The notes under the pieces are model-generated. The model ran no database searches. It was not told where the DNA came from and saw only the letters and a program-made list of their open reading frames with translations. A stretch of DNA of 64,000 nt from the NCBI RefSeq assembly GCF_030450125.1, contig NZ_CP123923.1:5394001-5458000 (forward strand). The letters are read 5' to 3'. This document shows, one piece after another, positions 19,287 to 29,556 of the stretch. Origin of the DNA: Streptomyces sp. WP-1. GTDB taxonomy: Bacteria > Actinomycetota > Actinomycetes > Streptomycetales > Streptomycetaceae. Position 1 is the first letter of the stretch; each line of letters opens with the position of its first letter. Both the position numbers and the translations under genes were made by a program.

Positions 19287-20552
19287 GTGGTCGACGCGGA
19301 TCAGACATTCGTCATCGTCGGAGGCGGCCTCGCCGGTGCGAAGGCGGCGGAGACGCTCCGCGCGGAGGGCTTCACCGGCAGGGTGATACTGATCTGCGAC
19401 GAACGCGACCACCCGTACGAGCGACCGCCGCTGTCCAAGGGCTTCCTGCTCGGCAAGGAGGAGCGCGAGGGCGTCTTCGTGCACGAGCCCGCCTGGTACG
19501 CGCGCAACGACATCGAGCTGCACCTCGGCCAGAGCGTCGACCGCGTCGACCGTACGGCCAAGACCGTGCGCTACGGCGACGACGGCACCCTCGTCCGGTA
19601 CGACAAGCTGCTGCTGTGCACCGGCGCCGAACCGCGCCGCCTGGACATCCCCGGCACCGACCTCGCCGGCGTCCACCATCTGCGCCGGCTCGCGCACGCC
19701 GAGCGGCTCAAGGGCGTGCTGGCCTCCCTCGGCCGGGACAACGGACACCTGGTGATCGCCGGCGCCGGCTGGATCGGCCTGGAGGTCGCGGCGGCGGCGC
19801 GCGAGTACGGCGCGGAGGTCACCGTGATCGAGCCGGAGCCGACCCCGCTGCACGGCGTGCTCGGCCCCGAACTGGGCAATGTCTTCGCCCAGCTGCACAG
19901 CGGGCACGGGGTGCGCTTCCAGTTCGGGCGGCGGCTCACCGAGATCATCGGCCAGGACGGCATGGTCCTCGCGGTACGCACCGACGACGGCGAGGAGCAC
20001 CCGGCGCACGACGTCCTCGCGGCGATCGGCGCGGTGCCGCGGGCCGCGCTCGCGGAGGCGGCGGGCCTGGAGATCGCCGACCGGGCGCACGGCGGCGGGA
20101 TCGTGGTGGACGAGCGGCTGCGGACGTCCGACCCCGACATCTACGCCGCCGGTGACGTGGCCGCGTTCCCGCTGGAGCTGTTCGGCACCCGGATCCGGGT
20201 CGAGCACTGGGCCAACGCGCTCAACGGGGGACCGGCGGCGGCGCGCTCGATGCTCGGACAGGACGCCGTGTACGACCGGGTGCCGTACTTCTTCACCGAC
20301 CAGTACGACCTGGGGATGGAGTACAGCGGGTGGGCGCCGCCGGGGTCGTACGACCAGGTGGTCGTCCGGGGCGACATGGGCAAGCGGGAGTTCATCGCGT
20401 TCTGGGTCGGCGAGGGGAGGGTGCTCGCGGGCATGAACGTGAATGTGTGGAACGTCACGGAACAGATCCAGCGGCTCATCCGCTCCCGGGCCCAGGTGGA
20501 GACGGACGCGCTGGCCGACCCGCACGTGCCCCTGGAACAGCTCGTCCCCTGA
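19287..20552 (+). CDS. NAD(P)/FAD-dependent ferredoxin/rubredoxin reductase-like oxidoreductase
   Basis: A 421-residue flavoprotein of the pyridine nucleotide-disulfide oxidoreductase superfamily, single-component ferredoxin reductase type. The FAD Rossmann motif is FVIVGGGLAGAKAAETL near residue 10, the NAD(P) Rossmann motif LVIAGAGWIGLEVAAAA near 155, and the second FAD-binding motif DIYAAGDVA near 290. There is no CxxxxC redox disulfide. GTG 19287 has GAGGAGG at 19273-19279. It lies between dgt and dnaG in the same orientation, 104 bp after dgt. Likely electron partner for a monooxygenase encoded elsewhere; NADH versus NADPH preference cannot be told. Confidence 0.88.
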   Translation: MVDADQTFVIVGGGLAGAKAAETLRAEGFTGRVILICDERDHPYERPPLSKGFLLGKEEREGVFVHEPAWYARNDIELHLGQSVDRVDRTAKTVRYGDDGTLVRYDKLLLCTGAEPRRLDIPGTDLAGVHHLRRLAHAERLKGVLASLGRDNGHLVIAGAGWIGLEVAAAAREYGAEVTVIEPEPTPLHGVLGPELGNVFAQLHSGHGVRFQFGRRLTEIIGQDGMVLAVRTDDGEEHPAHDVLAAIGAVPRAALAEAAGLEIADRAHGGGIVVDERLRTSDPDIYAAGDVAAFPLELFGTRIRVEHWANALNGGPAAARSMLGQDAVYDRVPYFFTDQYDLGMEYSGWAPPGSYDQVVVRGDMGKREFIAFWVGEGRVLAGMNVNVWNVTEQIQRLIRSRAQVETDALADPHVPLEQLVP

Positions 20553-20586
20553 CCCCCGGGAGCCCCGAAGGCCCCGTCCGCCACCG

Positions 20587-20592
20587 TAGAAT
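20587..20592 (+). promoter_or_regulatory. Candidate -10 box of leaderless dnaG
   Basis: TAGAAT, a perfect TANNNT -10 hexamer, lies six bases before GTG 20599, and no Shine-Dalgarno sequence is present. This suggests a leaderless dnaG transcript. Confidence 0.5.
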
Positions 20593-20598
20593 TCATCC

Positions 20599-22506
20599 GT
20601 GGCAGGACGGATCAACGACGAGGACGTGAAGGCGGTACGGGACGCGGTCCCGATCGACGCCGTGGTCTCCGAGTACCTCCAGCTGCGCAACGCGGGCGGC
20701 GGCAACCTCAAGGGGCTGTGCCCGTTCCACGACGAGAAGTCGCCGTCCTTCCAGGTCAGCCCCGGCAAGGGACTCTTCCACTGCTTCGGGTGCCAGGAGG
20801 GCGGCGACACCATCACCTTCGTGATGAAGGTGGACCACCTCTCCTTCTCGGAGGCGGTGGAGCGGCTCGCCGCCCAGGCCGGGATCACGCTGCGGTACGA
20901 GGAGGGCGGGTACAACCCGGCCCACCAGCGCGGCGAGCGCATCCGGCTGGTCGAGGCGCACAAGATCGCCGCGCAGTGGTACGCCGAGCAGCTGGCGGAC
21001 AGCCCGGAGGCGGAGACCGGCCGGGTCTTCCTCGCCGAGCGCGGCTTCGACCAGGGCGCGGCGGAGCACTTCGGCGTCGGCTACAGCCCCCAGGGCTGGG
21101 ACCACCTCACCCGCTATCTGCGCGGCAAGGGCTTCAGCGACAAGGAACTGGTCCTCTCCGGCCTCTCCCAGGAGGGCCGGCGCGGACCGATCGACCGCTT
21201 CCGGGGCCGGCTGATGTGGCCGATCCGGGACATCGGCGGCGAGGTCGTCGGCTTCGGCGCGCGCAAGCTGTACGAGTCCGACAACGGGCCCAAGTACCTC
21301 AACACCCCCGAGACCGCGATCTACAAGAAGTCGCAGGTCCTCTACGGCATCGACCTGGCCAAGAAGGAGATCGCGAAGTCCAGCCGGGCGGTCGTGGTCG
21401 AGGGCTACACCGATGTCATGGCCTGCCATCTCGCCGGGGTGAGGACGGCCATCGCGACCTGCGGTACGGCCTTCGGCGGCGAGCACATCAAGATCCTGCG
21501 CCGGCTGCTGATGGACAACGGCTCGGCCCGGGTGATCTTCACCTTCGACGGCGACGCGGCGGGCCAGAAGGCGGCGCTGCGGGCGTTCGAGGACGACCAG
21601 AAGTTCGCCGCCGAGACGTACATCGCGATCGCGCCGGACGGCATGGACCCGTGCGAGCTGCGGCTCGCCAAGGGCGACGAGGCGGTGGCCGACCTGGCCG
21701 AACCCCGCACCCCGCTCTTCGAGTTCGCGCTGCGGCAGGTCGTCAGCCGGTACGACCTGGACACCTCGGGGGGCCGTGCCGCCGCCCTGGACGAGGCCGC
21801 GCCGATCGTGGCCCGGATCAAGAACAGCGGCGCGCAGCACGAGGTCGCGGTCGAACTGGCCGGGCTGCTCGGCATCCTGGACACGCAGTTCGTGGTGCGC
21901 AGGGTGGCCCAGCTGGCCCGCTGGGCGCGGGACCGGGGCGGCCGGGGACCGGCGCAGGACCGGCCGCGCGGCGGCGAACAGCAGTGGGCGGGGGCCCCGC
22001 GCACCGCGAACTCAGGACCCGCCCTCACCCTGCGCAACCCGGTGTACGCCGCCGAACGCGAACTCCTCAAACTCGCCCTCCAGCGGCCCGAGTTGGTCTC
22101 GCCCGCCTTCGACGCGTACGGGGTGGACGAGTTCACCGCCCCGCCCTACGCCGCCGTACGGCAGACCATCGCGGAGGCGGGCGGCGCGGAGTTCGGCGTG
22201 TCCGACCCGCAGGAGTACCTGGTCCGGGTCCGCGAGGCCGCACCGGACGACACCACGCGCGCCATGGTCACCGAGCTGGCCGTCGAACCGATCATGCGCC
22301 GCACCGTCGACGAGACCTACGCCGGCACCGTCCTGGTCCAGATCCGCCGCCGCGCGGTCGAACGCCGCATCCGCGACATCGAGTTCCAGATGACCCGCCT
22401 CTCCTCCGGCGGCGACCCGAGCCAACTGGCCGCCGTCCAGAACGAGATGTGGATCCTCCAGCAGTACGACCAATCCCTGCGCGAGAGGGGCGCGGGGGCG
22501 CTCTAG
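20599..22506 (+). CDS. dnaG: DNA primase
   Basis: A 635-residue primase that makes RNA primers at the replication fork with DnaB helicase. The zinc-binding domain shows the CHC2 motif: CPFH near residue 40 and CFGC near 60. The catalytic domain has [15 protein letters not shown], the TOPRIM Glu in [11 protein letters not shown] (about 268) and the Asp motif FDGDAAG (about 317). Residues about 450-480 are a Gly/Arg-rich linker, followed by the C-terminal helicase-interaction domain. GTG 20599 begins [13 protein letters not shown], the normal start. Located directly upstream of an hrdA-type sigma gene. Confidence 0.97.
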   Translation: MAGRINDEDVKAVRDAVPIDAVVSEYLQLRNAGGGNLKGLCPFHDEKSPSFQVSPGKGLFHCFGCQEGGDTITFVMKVDHLSFSEAVERLAAQAGITLRYEEGGYNPAHQRGERIRLVEAHKIAAQWYAEQLADSPEAETGRVFLAERGFDQGAAEHFGVGYSPQGWDHLTRYLRGKGFSDKELVLSGLSQEGRRGPIDRFRGRLMWPIRDIGGEVVGFGARKLYESDNGPKYLNTPETAIYKKSQVLYGIDLAKKEIAKSSRAVVVEGYTDVMACHLAGVRTAIATCGTAFGGEHIKILRRLLMDNGSARVIFTFDGDAAGQKAALRAFEDDQKFAAETYIAIAPDGMDPCELRLAKGDEAVADLAEPRTPLFEFALRQVVSRYDLDTSGGRAAALDEAAPIVARIKNSGAQHEVAVELAGLLGILDTQFVVRRVAQLARWARDRGGRGPAQDRPRGGEQQWAGAPRTANSGPALTLRNPVYAAERELLKLALQRPELVSPAFDAYGVDEFTAPPYAAVRQTIAEAGGAEFGVSDPQEYLVRVREAAPDDTTRAMVTELAVEPIMRRTVDETYAGTVLVQIRRRAVERRIRDIEFQMTRLSSGGDPSQLAAVQNEMWILQQYDQSLRERGAGAL

Positions 22507-22646
22507 GGGCCCTTCGGGCGGGCGCCGTCAGCAGCGGGTCACGGATCGGACGCAAAAAGTCACCGCACACCCCTCGTGGCGGCGATGTGTCGTACTCCAC
22601 ACTGTGGGGGATGCCGAGTCCGGCGTACATCCTGGAGGTCGCCCTC

Positions 22647-23726
22647 GTGCAGACCCAGACCCTCACCCCTACCGCCCAGAGCACCGGTGCCGGCGTGGAC
22701 GAGACGGACGCGGAGCCCGACGGCGGCGCGGCCGTGCCGCCGCAGGGGCGTGCCCCCCTGCATCCGGAGGCGGCCGCCGAGGAGGCACCGGCCGCGGCGC
22801 GCACCGAGAGCGCCGGGCCGTCCGCCGACCTGTTCCGGCAGTACCTGCGCGAGATCGGCCGCATCCCGCTGCTCACCGCCGCCGAGGAGGTCGAGCTGGC
22901 CCGCCGGGTCGAGGCCGGGCTGTTCGCGGAGGAGAAGTTGAGCAACACCCCTGATCTCGACGGCGAGTTGGCGCACGACCTGGACCGGCTCGTGGTGATG
23001 GGGAGGGTGGCCAAGAGAAGGCTGATCGAGGCCAACCTGCGGCTCGTCGTCTCCGTCGCCAAGCGGTACGTCGGGCGCGGCCTCACCATGCTCGACCTCG
23101 TCCAGGAGGGCAACCTCGGGCTGATCCGCGCCGTGGAGAAGTTCGACTACGCGCGCGGCTACAAGTTCTCCACGTACGCCACCTGGTGGATCCGGCAGGC
23201 CATGTCCCGCGCCCTCGCCGACCAGGCCCGCACCATCCGCGTCCCGGTGCACGTCGTGGAGCTGATCAACCGCGTCGTCCGCGTACAGCGCCGCATGCTC
23301 CAGGAACGTGGGTACGAGCCGACCCCCGAGGAGGTCGCCGCCCATCTCGACCTCCCGCCCGAGCGGGTCGGCGAGGTGCTGCGGCTCGCCCAGGAACCCA
23401 TCTCGCTGCACGCCCCCGTCGGCGAGGAGGACGATGTGGCGCTCGGCGACCTCATCGAGGACGGCGACGCCGCGAGCCCCGTGGAGTCCGCCGCCTTCCT
23501 GCTGCTCAAGCAGCACCTGGACGCCGTGCTGTCCACGCTGGGCGAGCGCGAGCGCAAGGTCGTACAACTGCGCTACGGCCTCCTCGACGGCCGCCCCCGC
23601 ACCCTGGAGGAGATCGGCCGCCTCTTCGGCGTCACCCGCGAACGGATCCGCCAGATCGAGTCCAAGACGCTGAACAAGCTCCGGGACCACGCGTACGCGG
23701 ACCAGCTGAGGGGCTACCTGGACTGA
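22647..23726 (+). CDS. hrdA: HrdA-type group 2 RNA polymerase sigma factor
   Basis: A 359-residue sigma-70 family protein. A variable, Ala/Pro-rich N-terminus (1-65) is followed by region 1.2 ([17 protein letters not shown]), region 2 ([37 protein letters not shown], and the -10 recognition helix [14 protein letters not shown]), region 3 and region 4.2 ([19 protein letters not shown]). GTG 22647 has GGAGG at 22634-22638; an upstream ATG at 22611 lacks a ribosome site. Being next to dnaG, with this N-terminus, fits S. coelicolor HrdA rather than HrdB, which has a much longer N-terminus; the orthology is from memory. Nonessential stationary-phase sigma factors belong to this group. Confidence 0.8.
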   Translation: MQTQTLTPTAQSTGAGVDETDAEPDGGAAVPPQGRAPLHPEAAAEEAPAAARTESAGPSADLFRQYLREIGRIPLLTAAEEVELARRVEAGLFAEEKLSNTPDLDGELAHDLDRLVVMGRVAKRRLIEANLRLVVSVAKRYVGRGLTMLDLVQEGNLGLIRAVEKFDYARGYKFSTYATWWIRQAMSRALADQARTIRVPVHVVELINRVVRVQRRMLQERGYEPTPEEVAAHLDLPPERVGEVLRLAQEPISLHAPVGEEDDVALGDLIEDGDAASPVESAAFLLLKQHLDAVLSTLGERERKVVQLRYGLLDGRPRTLEEIGRLFGVTRERIRQIESKTLNKLRDHAYADQLRGYLD

Positions 23727-23743
23727 GGACGGAGAACGGAAAA

Positions 23744-23778
23744 GGGGGGCCGCCCGGACAGTCCGCAAGCGGCCCCCT
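23744..23778. terminator. Shared terminator of hrdA and the ABC exporter operon
   Basis: GGGGGCCGC (23745-23753) pairs with GCGGCCCCC (23769-23777); the loop carries a small GGAC/GTCC stem. It lies between two convergent stops 63 bp apart and can work in both directions. Confidence 0.75.
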
Positions 23779-23789
23779 CTCCCTCCCGC

Positions 23790-25718
23790 CTAGTCCACCT
23801 CCGCCACCGCCTGCGCGAACTGCGCCTTGTACAGCCGGGCGTACGCGCCGTCCGCCGCCAACAGCTCGGTGTGCGCGCCCTGTTCGACGATGGAGCCGTT
23901 CTCCATGACGAGGATCGTGTCCGCGTCCCGGATGGTCGACAGCCGGTGCGCGATCACGAACGACGTACGTCCGGCGGCGAGTTTGGCCATGCCCTTCTGG
24001 ATCAGCACCTCGGTCCGCGTGTCCACGGAACTCGTCGCCTCGTCCAGGACCAGGATCACCGGGTCGGACAGGAACGCCCGCGCGATGGTGATGAGCTGCT
24101 TCTCACCGGCGCTCACCCCCGAGCCCTCGTCGTCGATCACGGTGTCGTAACCCTCGGGCAGCGTCCGGATGAACCGGTCCGCGTGCGCGGCCCGCGCGGC
24201 CTCCTCGATCTCGCCCCGGGTGACCTCCCGCGAGGCGCCGTACGCGATGTTCTCCGCGATGGTGCCGCCGAACAGCCAGGTGTCCTGGAGCACCATGCCG
24301 ATCCCGGACCGCAGTTCGTCCCGGGTCATCCTCCGTACGTCCACCCCGTCCAGGGTGATCCGCCCGCCGGAGACGTCGTAGAACCGCATCAGCAGGTTGA
24401 CCAGCGTGGTCTTGCCCGCGCCCGTGGGGCCGACGATGGCCACCGTGTGACCGGGCTCCACCGTGAGCGAGAGATCCTCGATCAGCGGCTTCTCCGGGTC
24501 GTACCGGAAGGACACATGCTCAAGACGCACCCGCCCGCGCAGCTCCGCGGGCCGCTCGCCCGGCACCGGGTCCGCCTCCTGCTCCTCGGCGTCGAGGAGT
24601 TCGAAGACCCGCTCCGCCGAGGCCACCCCGGACTGCACCAGGTTCGCCATGGAGGCCACCTGCGTCAGCGGCATGGAGAACTGCCGCGAGTACTGGATGA
24701 ACGCCTGCACATCACCGATGGACAGCGCGCCGGACGCCACCCGCAGCCCGCCGACGACCGCCACCAGCACATAGTTCAGGTTCGACACGAACATCATCAG
24801 CGGCTGCATCACACCGCTGTTGAACTGCGCCTTGAACGCGGCCTCGTACAGAGCCTCGTTCTGCTCAGCGAACTGCTTCGCCGACTCCTCCTGCCGCCCG
24901 AACACCTTCACCAGCGTGTGCCCGGTGTACATCTCCTCCACATGGGCGTTGAGCTTGCCCGTGGAGCGCCACTGCTGCACGAAGTGCGGCTGCGAACGCT
25001 TGCCGACCCGGGTGGCGACGAAGAACGACAGCGGCACCGTGACCAGCGCGACCAGCGCGAGGATCCAGGAGACCCAGAACATCATCGCCAGCACACCGAC
25101 GATGGTCAGCACCGAGTTGATCAGCTGGCCCATCGACTGCTGGAGCGTCTGCCCGATGTTGTCGATGTCGTTCGTCGCCCGCGAGAGCACCTCGCCGCGC
25201 TGGCGCTTGTCGAAGTACGACAGCGGCAGCCGCGACAGCTTCGTCTGCACGGACTCGCGCAGCCGGTACATCGTGCGGTTCACCGACCGGTTGACCAGCC
25301 GTGTCGCCACCGCCATCAGCAGCCCGGCGACCAGGAAGGTGACGAGCGCGAGCAGCAGTACGTCGCCGACCGCGCCGAAGTCGATGCCCTTGCCCGGGGT
25401 GAAGTCGGTGCTCTGGAGCATGTCCGCGACGGCGCCCTTGCCGTGCGCCCGCATCTGCGCCAGCACCTGCGCCTTGGTGGTCCCGGCGGGCAGCTGCCGG
25501 CCGATGATGCCGGAGAAGACCAGGTCGGTGGCGCGGCCGAGGATCTTCGGGCCGATCACGCTGAGGGCCACGCTGACCACCACGCAGACCAGCAGGCCGT
25601 ACACGGTCAGCCGTTCGGGCCTGAACTGGCCGAGCAGTCGTCTGCCCGACCCCTTGAAGTCCATCGACCGCTGGTCGGGGCCGCCCCCGGCCATCATGCG
25701 TCCCATGGGCCCGGACAT
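23790..25718 (-). CDS. ABC exporter half-transporter, catalytic subunit
   Basis: A 642-residue type IV ABC exporter: an N-terminal six-helix membrane domain (about 30-370) followed by the ATPase domain with Walker A GPTGAGKTT, Q-loop, Walker B VILVLDEATSSVD and H-loop VIAHRLST. The signature is VSAGEKQ instead of LSGGQ. Walker B Glu and H-loop His are intact, so this subunit supplies the active half of the catalytic site, while its altered signature faces the degenerate site. It starts at ATG 25718, sharing one base with the stop of the partner gene. Together they resemble TM287/288- or TmrAB-type heterodimers that export drugs or lipids; substrate unknown. Confidence 0.92.
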   Translation of the reverse strand: MSGPMGRMMAGGGPDQRSMDFKGSGRRLLGQFRPERLTVYGLLVCVVVSVALSVIGPKILGRATDLVFSGIIGRQLPAGTTKAQVLAQMRAHGKGAVADMLQSTDFTPGKGIDFGAVGDVLLLALVTFLVAGLLMAVATRLVNRSVNRTMYRLRESVQTKLSRLPLSYFDKRQRGEVLSRATNDIDNIGQTLQQSMGQLINSVLTIVGVLAMMFWVSWILALVALVTVPLSFFVATRVGKRSQPHFVQQWRSTGKLNAHVEEMYTGHTLVKVFGRQEESAKQFAEQNEALYEAAFKAQFNSGVMQPLMMFVSNLNYVLVAVVGGLRVASGALSIGDVQAFIQYSRQFSMPLTQVASMANLVQSGVASAERVFELLDAEEQEADPVPGERPAELRGRVRLEHVSFRYDPEKPLIEDLSLTVEPGHTVAIVGPTGAGKTTLVNLLMRFYDVSGGRITLDGVDVRRMTRDELRSGIGMVLQDTWLFGGTIAENIAYGASREVTRGEIEEAARAAHADRFIRTLPEGYDTVIDDEGSGVSAGEKQLITIARAFLSDPVILVLDEATSSVDTRTEVLIQKGMAKLAAGRTSFVIAHRLSTIRDADTILVMENGSIVEQGAHTELLAADGAYARLYKAQFAQAVAEVD

Positions 25719-27451
25719 CAGGCGGCCTCCGCTTCCGTCAGCTGGGAGAGCACGATCTCCCGGTAGGTGTCGTTGCCCGCCATCAGCTCCTGGTGCCGGC
25801 CGGAGCCGACCACCCGGCCCTCGTCGAGGACGATGATCCGGTCGGCGTCCCGGATGGTCGCCACCCGCTGGGCGACGATGACGACGGTCGCCTCGGCGGT
25901 CTCCTGCGCCAGCGCGGCGCGCAGGGCCGCGTCGGTGGCGTAGTCGAGCGCGGAGAAGGAGTCGTCGAACAGGTAGATCTCCGGGCGCTGCACGAGCGTG
26001 CGCGCGATCGCGAGCCGCTGGCGCTGGCCGCCCGACACATTGGTGCCGCCCTGGGCGATCGGCGCGTCCAGGCCGCCTTCCAGCCTGGTCACGAACTCCT
26101 CGGCCTGCGCCACCTCAAGCGCGTGCCACAGCTCCTCGTCGGTGGCGTCCGGATTGCCGTAGCGCAGGTTCGTGGCGACGGTGCCCGCGAAGAGGTACGG
26201 CTTCTGCGGCACGAGTCCGACCGTCCGTGCCAGCAGCGCCGGGTCGACCTCGCGGACGTCCACGCCGTTCACCAGGACCTCGCCCTCGGTGGCGTCGAAC
26301 AAGCGCGGGACCAGCCCGAGCAGGGTGGACTTGCCGCTGCCGGTGGACCCGATCACGGCCGTGGTCTCGCCGGGCCGCGCCTCCAGCTGCACGGAGCGCA
26401 GCACCGGCTCCTCGGCGCCCGGATAGCGGAAGCCGGCCCCGCGGATCTCCAGATGCCCGTGCCGGCGCAGCTCGGTGACCGGCGCGAGCGGCGGCAGCAC
26501 GCTGGAGCCGGTGTCCATGACCTCCTGGACACGCTCGGCGCACACCTCGGCGCGCGGCACCATCATGAACATGAAGGTGGCCATCATGACGGACATCACG
26601 ATCTGCATCAGATAGGCGAGGAACGCCGTCAGGTCGCCGATCTGCATCCCGCCGCTGTCGATGCGGTGCGCGCCGAACCACACCACCGCGATGGAGGACA
26701 CGTTCACCACGGTCATCACCATCGGGAACATCAGCGACAGCAGCCGCCCGGTGGCCAGCTGCATCTCGGTCAGCTCGCCGTTGACCCGGCCGAAGCGGGC
26801 CTGCTCGTACTCGTCGCGGACGAAGGCGCGGATCACCCGGTTGCCGGTGATCTGCTCGCGCAGCACCCGGTTCACCTTGTCCAGGCGGGTCTGCATGGTG
26901 CGGAACAGCGGCCGCAGCCTGCGCACGATCAGCGTCACGCAGACGGCCAGCACCGGGACGACCGCGATCAGCACCCCGGACAGCGGCACGTCCAGGCCGA
27001 GCGCCAGCACGATGCCGCCGACGCACATGATGGGCGCCGACACCATCAGCGTGAACGTCATCAGGACCAGCATCTGGATCTGCTGGACGTCGTTCGTGGT
27101 GCGCGTGATGAGCGAGGGCGCGCCGAAGTGACCCACCTCACGGGAGGAGAAGGACTGCACCCGGTCGAAGACGGCGGCGCGCATGTCCCGGCCGAGCGCC
27201 GAGGCGGTGCGGGCGCCCAGGTAGACGGCGCCGATGTTGCACACGACCTGCACCAGCGAGATGCCGATCATCAGGGCGCCGAAGGACAGGATGTAGCCCG
27301 TGTCGCCCTTCACGACGCCGTTGTCGATGATGTGGGCGTTCAGGGTGGGCAGGTACAGGGTGGCGCAGGTCTGCAGGAACTGGAGCAGCACCTGAAGAGT
27401 GATGGGTTTCTTGTAGGGCCTGAGATAGGTCCGTAGAAGTCGTATGAGCAC
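25718..27451 (-). CDS. ABC exporter half-transporter, degenerate-site subunit
   Basis: A 577-residue ABC exporter subunit with six membrane helices (for example VLIAVVPVLAVCVTLIV) and an ATPase domain: Walker A GSTGSGKST, signature NVSGGQRQRL, Walker B IYLFDDSFSALD and H-loop VIVAQRVAT. The catalytic Glu is Asp and the H-loop His is Gln, so its own nucleotide site is degenerate, whereas its standard signature completes the partner's active site. GTG 27451 is the first start of the family-like sequence; the ribosome site is weak. First gene of the two-gene operon. The 164-bp region upstream up to the xylulokinase stop shows nothing else. Confidence 0.92.
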   Translation of the reverse strand: MLIRLLRTYLRPYKKPITLQVLLQFLQTCATLYLPTLNAHIIDNGVVKGDTGYILSFGALMIGISLVQVVCNIGAVYLGARTASALGRDMRAAVFDRVQSFSSREVGHFGAPSLITRTTNDVQQIQMLVLMTFTLMVSAPIMCVGGIVLALGLDVPLSGVLIAVVPVLAVCVTLIVRRLRPLFRTMQTRLDKVNRVLREQITGNRVIRAFVRDEYEQARFGRVNGELTEMQLATGRLLSLMFPMVMTVVNVSSIAVVWFGAHRIDSGGMQIGDLTAFLAYLMQIVMSVMMATFMFMMVPRAEVCAERVQEVMDTGSSVLPPLAPVTELRRHGHLEIRGAGFRYPGAEEPVLRSVQLEARPGETTAVIGSTGSGKSTLLGLVPRLFDATEGEVLVNGVDVREVDPALLARTVGLVPQKPYLFAGTVATNLRYGNPDATDEELWHALEVAQAEEFVTRLEGGLDAPIAQGGTNVSGGQRQRLAIARTLVQRPEIYLFDDSFSALDYATDAALRAALAQETAEATVVIVAQRVATIRDADRIIVLDEGRVVGSGRHQELMAGNDTYREIVLSQLTEAEAA

Positions 27452-27615
27452 GCTACGTCTCTCGGAGTGGGCGGCAGGGGCAGGTCGGTCTGCCCTTGGC
27501 CCCTATCGTCGGACACTCCACCCGTGTTACCTCAACCGATTAACCCAACAGCGGATTTCCGTACGGCCTTCCGAGTGCCGGGGGGTACGGGGTGGTTTGC
27601 GGCGTTTCGCGCGGC

Positions 27616-29064
27616 TTACTGGAACGCTCCGGGGTGAGTCTGCTCCCGCACCGCCGTGAACTGCTGCCGTACCGCCTGCCCCGCGGCCAGCTCCTCGCCC
27701 GGCTCCAGGACCTGCGCCGCGGCCCCCTGCCAGGCCGGCGGGGTGCGCGGGTCCAGCGTGCCCTGCGAGACCCCCAGCGCCCAGGCCGCCTGCCGGGCCG
27801 CGCCGATCGCCGTGTAGTCCGCGGGCTGCGGTACGACGACCTGCGCGCCGAACAGGGAGGGCGCGGCGGCCTGCACGGCGGGCAGCTCGGCGGCCGGGCC
27901 CAGCAGGAAGATCCGCCGCACCTCCACGCCCCGCCCGCGCAGCACGTCCAGCGCGTCGGCGAGCCCGCACAGCATGCCCTCGAACGCGGCCCGCGCCAGG
28001 TGCTCCGGCTTCATCGACTCGCGCCGCAGCCCGGTGAGGGTGCCCGCGGCGTGCGGCAGGTTCGGGGTGCGCTCGCCCTCCAGGTAGGGGAGCAGGACGA
28101 GGCCGTGCGCGCCCGGCGTCGACTTCATCGCCAGCTCGGACAGGCCCTCCAGATCGGGCAGCCCGAGGAGTTCGGCGGTGCCGCGCAGGGTGCGTACGGC
28201 GTTCAGGGTCGTGACGACCGGCAGGTGCATGCCGGTGGCGTCGGCGAGCGAGGTGATCATCCCGGACTGGTCGGCCAGCGGCTCGGGGTGCACGGCCATC
28301 ACCGAGCCGGACGCGCCGAGGGACACCACCGCGTCCCCGAGCCCGATGCCGAGCCCGAACGCGGCCGCCATGGTCTCCCCGGTGCCGGCCGAGATCAGCA
28401 GCCCCTCGGGGGTCGTACCGGCCGCCTCGGCGGGGCCGATCACCTCCGGCAGCATCGCCTGGTGGCCGAGCGCCAGCTCGACCAGGTCGGGGCGGTAGAC
28501 CCCGGTGGCCGCCGACCAGTACCCGGTGCCGGAGGCCCCGCCGCGGTCGGTGGTACGGCGCGCCGGGCGCCCCAGCAGCTGCCAGACCAGCCAGTCGTGG
28601 GCCTGGAGCAGGGCGGCGGTGCGCTGGGCGTTCTCGGGCTCGTTCCTGGCGAGCCAGCGCAGCTTGGTGACCGGCTGCGCGGCCCCCGGCACACAGCCGA
28701 CGGCGTGCGCCCAGGCCTCCCGGGAGCCGAGGGCGTCCACGAGATCGGCGGCGGCGACCTGCGCGCGCCGGTCACCGCCGACCAGGGCCGGGCGCACCGT
28801 GTTGCCGTGGGCGTCCAGGGGGATCAGCGCGTGCTGCTGGGCGGAGACGCCGATGGCCTGGACGCCCTCCAGCAGACCGCCGCCGGCCGCCTCCCCGAGG
28901 GAGAGCAGCCAGGCCTGCGGGTCGATGTCGCTCGGGCGGCCACCCTCCGGGGAGTCGACCGGATGGGGGGCGTACCCCTGCCTGAGTACGGCACCGCTGT
29001 CTGTGTCGCAGACCACGATGCGGGTGAAATCAGGTGAGCTGTCCAAACCGGCGACTATCCCCAT
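27616..29064 (-). CDS. xylB: Xylulokinase-type FGGY carbohydrate kinase
   Basis: A 482-residue FGGY-family kinase. It begins MGIVAGLDSSPDFTR, the phosphate-1 loop region, has GVSAQQHALIPLD (sugar-binding region with the catalytic-site His), the phosphate-2 region ISAGTGETMAAAFG near residue 240, and GLVLLPYLEGERTPN and AAFEGMLCGLADAL, which are characteristic of xylulokinases. It phosphorylates D-xylulose for entry to the pentose phosphate pathway. No xylose isomerase or transporter is adjacent. ATG 29064 starts the conserved sequence; the YtxH gene ends 27 bp upstream in the same orientation and could be co-transcribed. Confidence 0.88.
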   Translation of the reverse strand: MGIVAGLDSSPDFTRIVVCDTDSGAVLRQGYAPHPVDSPEGGRPSDIDPQAWLLSLGEAAGGGLLEGVQAIGVSAQQHALIPLDAHGNTVRPALVGGDRRAQVAAADLVDALGSREAWAHAVGCVPGAAQPVTKLRWLARNEPENAQRTAALLQAHDWLVWQLLGRPARRTTDRGGASGTGYWSAATGVYRPDLVELALGHQAMLPEVIGPAEAAGTTPEGLLISAGTGETMAAAFGLGIGLGDAVVSLGASGSVMAVHPEPLADQSGMITSLADATGMHLPVVTTLNAVRTLRGTAELLGLPDLEGLSELAMKSTPGAHGLVLLPYLEGERTPNLPHAAGTLTGLRRESMKPEHLARAAFEGMLCGLADALDVLRGRGVEVRRIFLLGPAAELPAVQAAAPSLFGAQVVVPQPADYTAIGAARQAAWALGVSQGTLDPRTPPAWQGAAAQVLEPGEELAAGQAVRQQFTAVREQTHPGAFQ

Positions 29065-29091
29065 GCGGAGAATATTGCCGCATGCGAGGGG

Positions 29092-29397
29092 CTAGGTGTT
29101 GCTGGTGCCCCAGTCGTCGCCCGCGGAGCCGCCCGCCGAGCGGTCGCGCAGGGAGCGGACCCGCTCGGCCATGGAGGAGGGCACATGGTCGCCCACCTTG
29201 TCCGCGACCGTGTGGACGGCCTTGCCGGCGTAGGTGCGGCCCTGTTGGGCCGCGGTCTCGGCGGTGTTGCGGACGGCCGGGTTCTGGGCGAACTGACGAG
29301 CGGCCTTCTTCAGCTGCTCGTAGCGCTCGCGTCCGGCCCGTGTGCCGAGTACGTAACCGAGGGCCACTCCGGCGATGAACGTGAGCCGGTAGCGCAT
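29092..29397 (-). CDS. YtxH domain protein
   Basis: A 101-residue protein. MRYRLTFIAGVALGYVLGTRAGRERYEQ is the YtxH signature: a short membrane helix with GxxxGYxxGTRAGRxRYE, followed by an amphipathic helix with repeated Lys/Ala and a disordered Ser/Gly-rich end. ATG 29397 is chosen because AAGGG lies at a proper distance; GTG 29406 would place the ribosome site on the start codon. Homologues are general-stress-associated membrane proteins of unknown mechanism. Confidence 0.85.
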   Translation of the reverse strand: MRYRLTFIAGVALGYVLGTRAGRERYEQLKKAARQFAQNPAVRNTAETAAQQGRTYAGKAVHTVADKVGDHVPSSMAERVRSLRDRSAGGSAGDDWGTSNT

Positions 29398-29556
29398 GGC
29401 TGCCACCCTTCCCGTGTGTAGGTGTCTGGTGCGGCGCAGGATCCGGAGGGTACCGATTGGCGGAGCACCCCCCTGCTTGCGCTAATGTATGTGTCGCAGC
29501 GAGCAACCGCCCCCCGGCGAATACCCCGGGAGCCGCGTTCGATGCAATCGAGGCGA

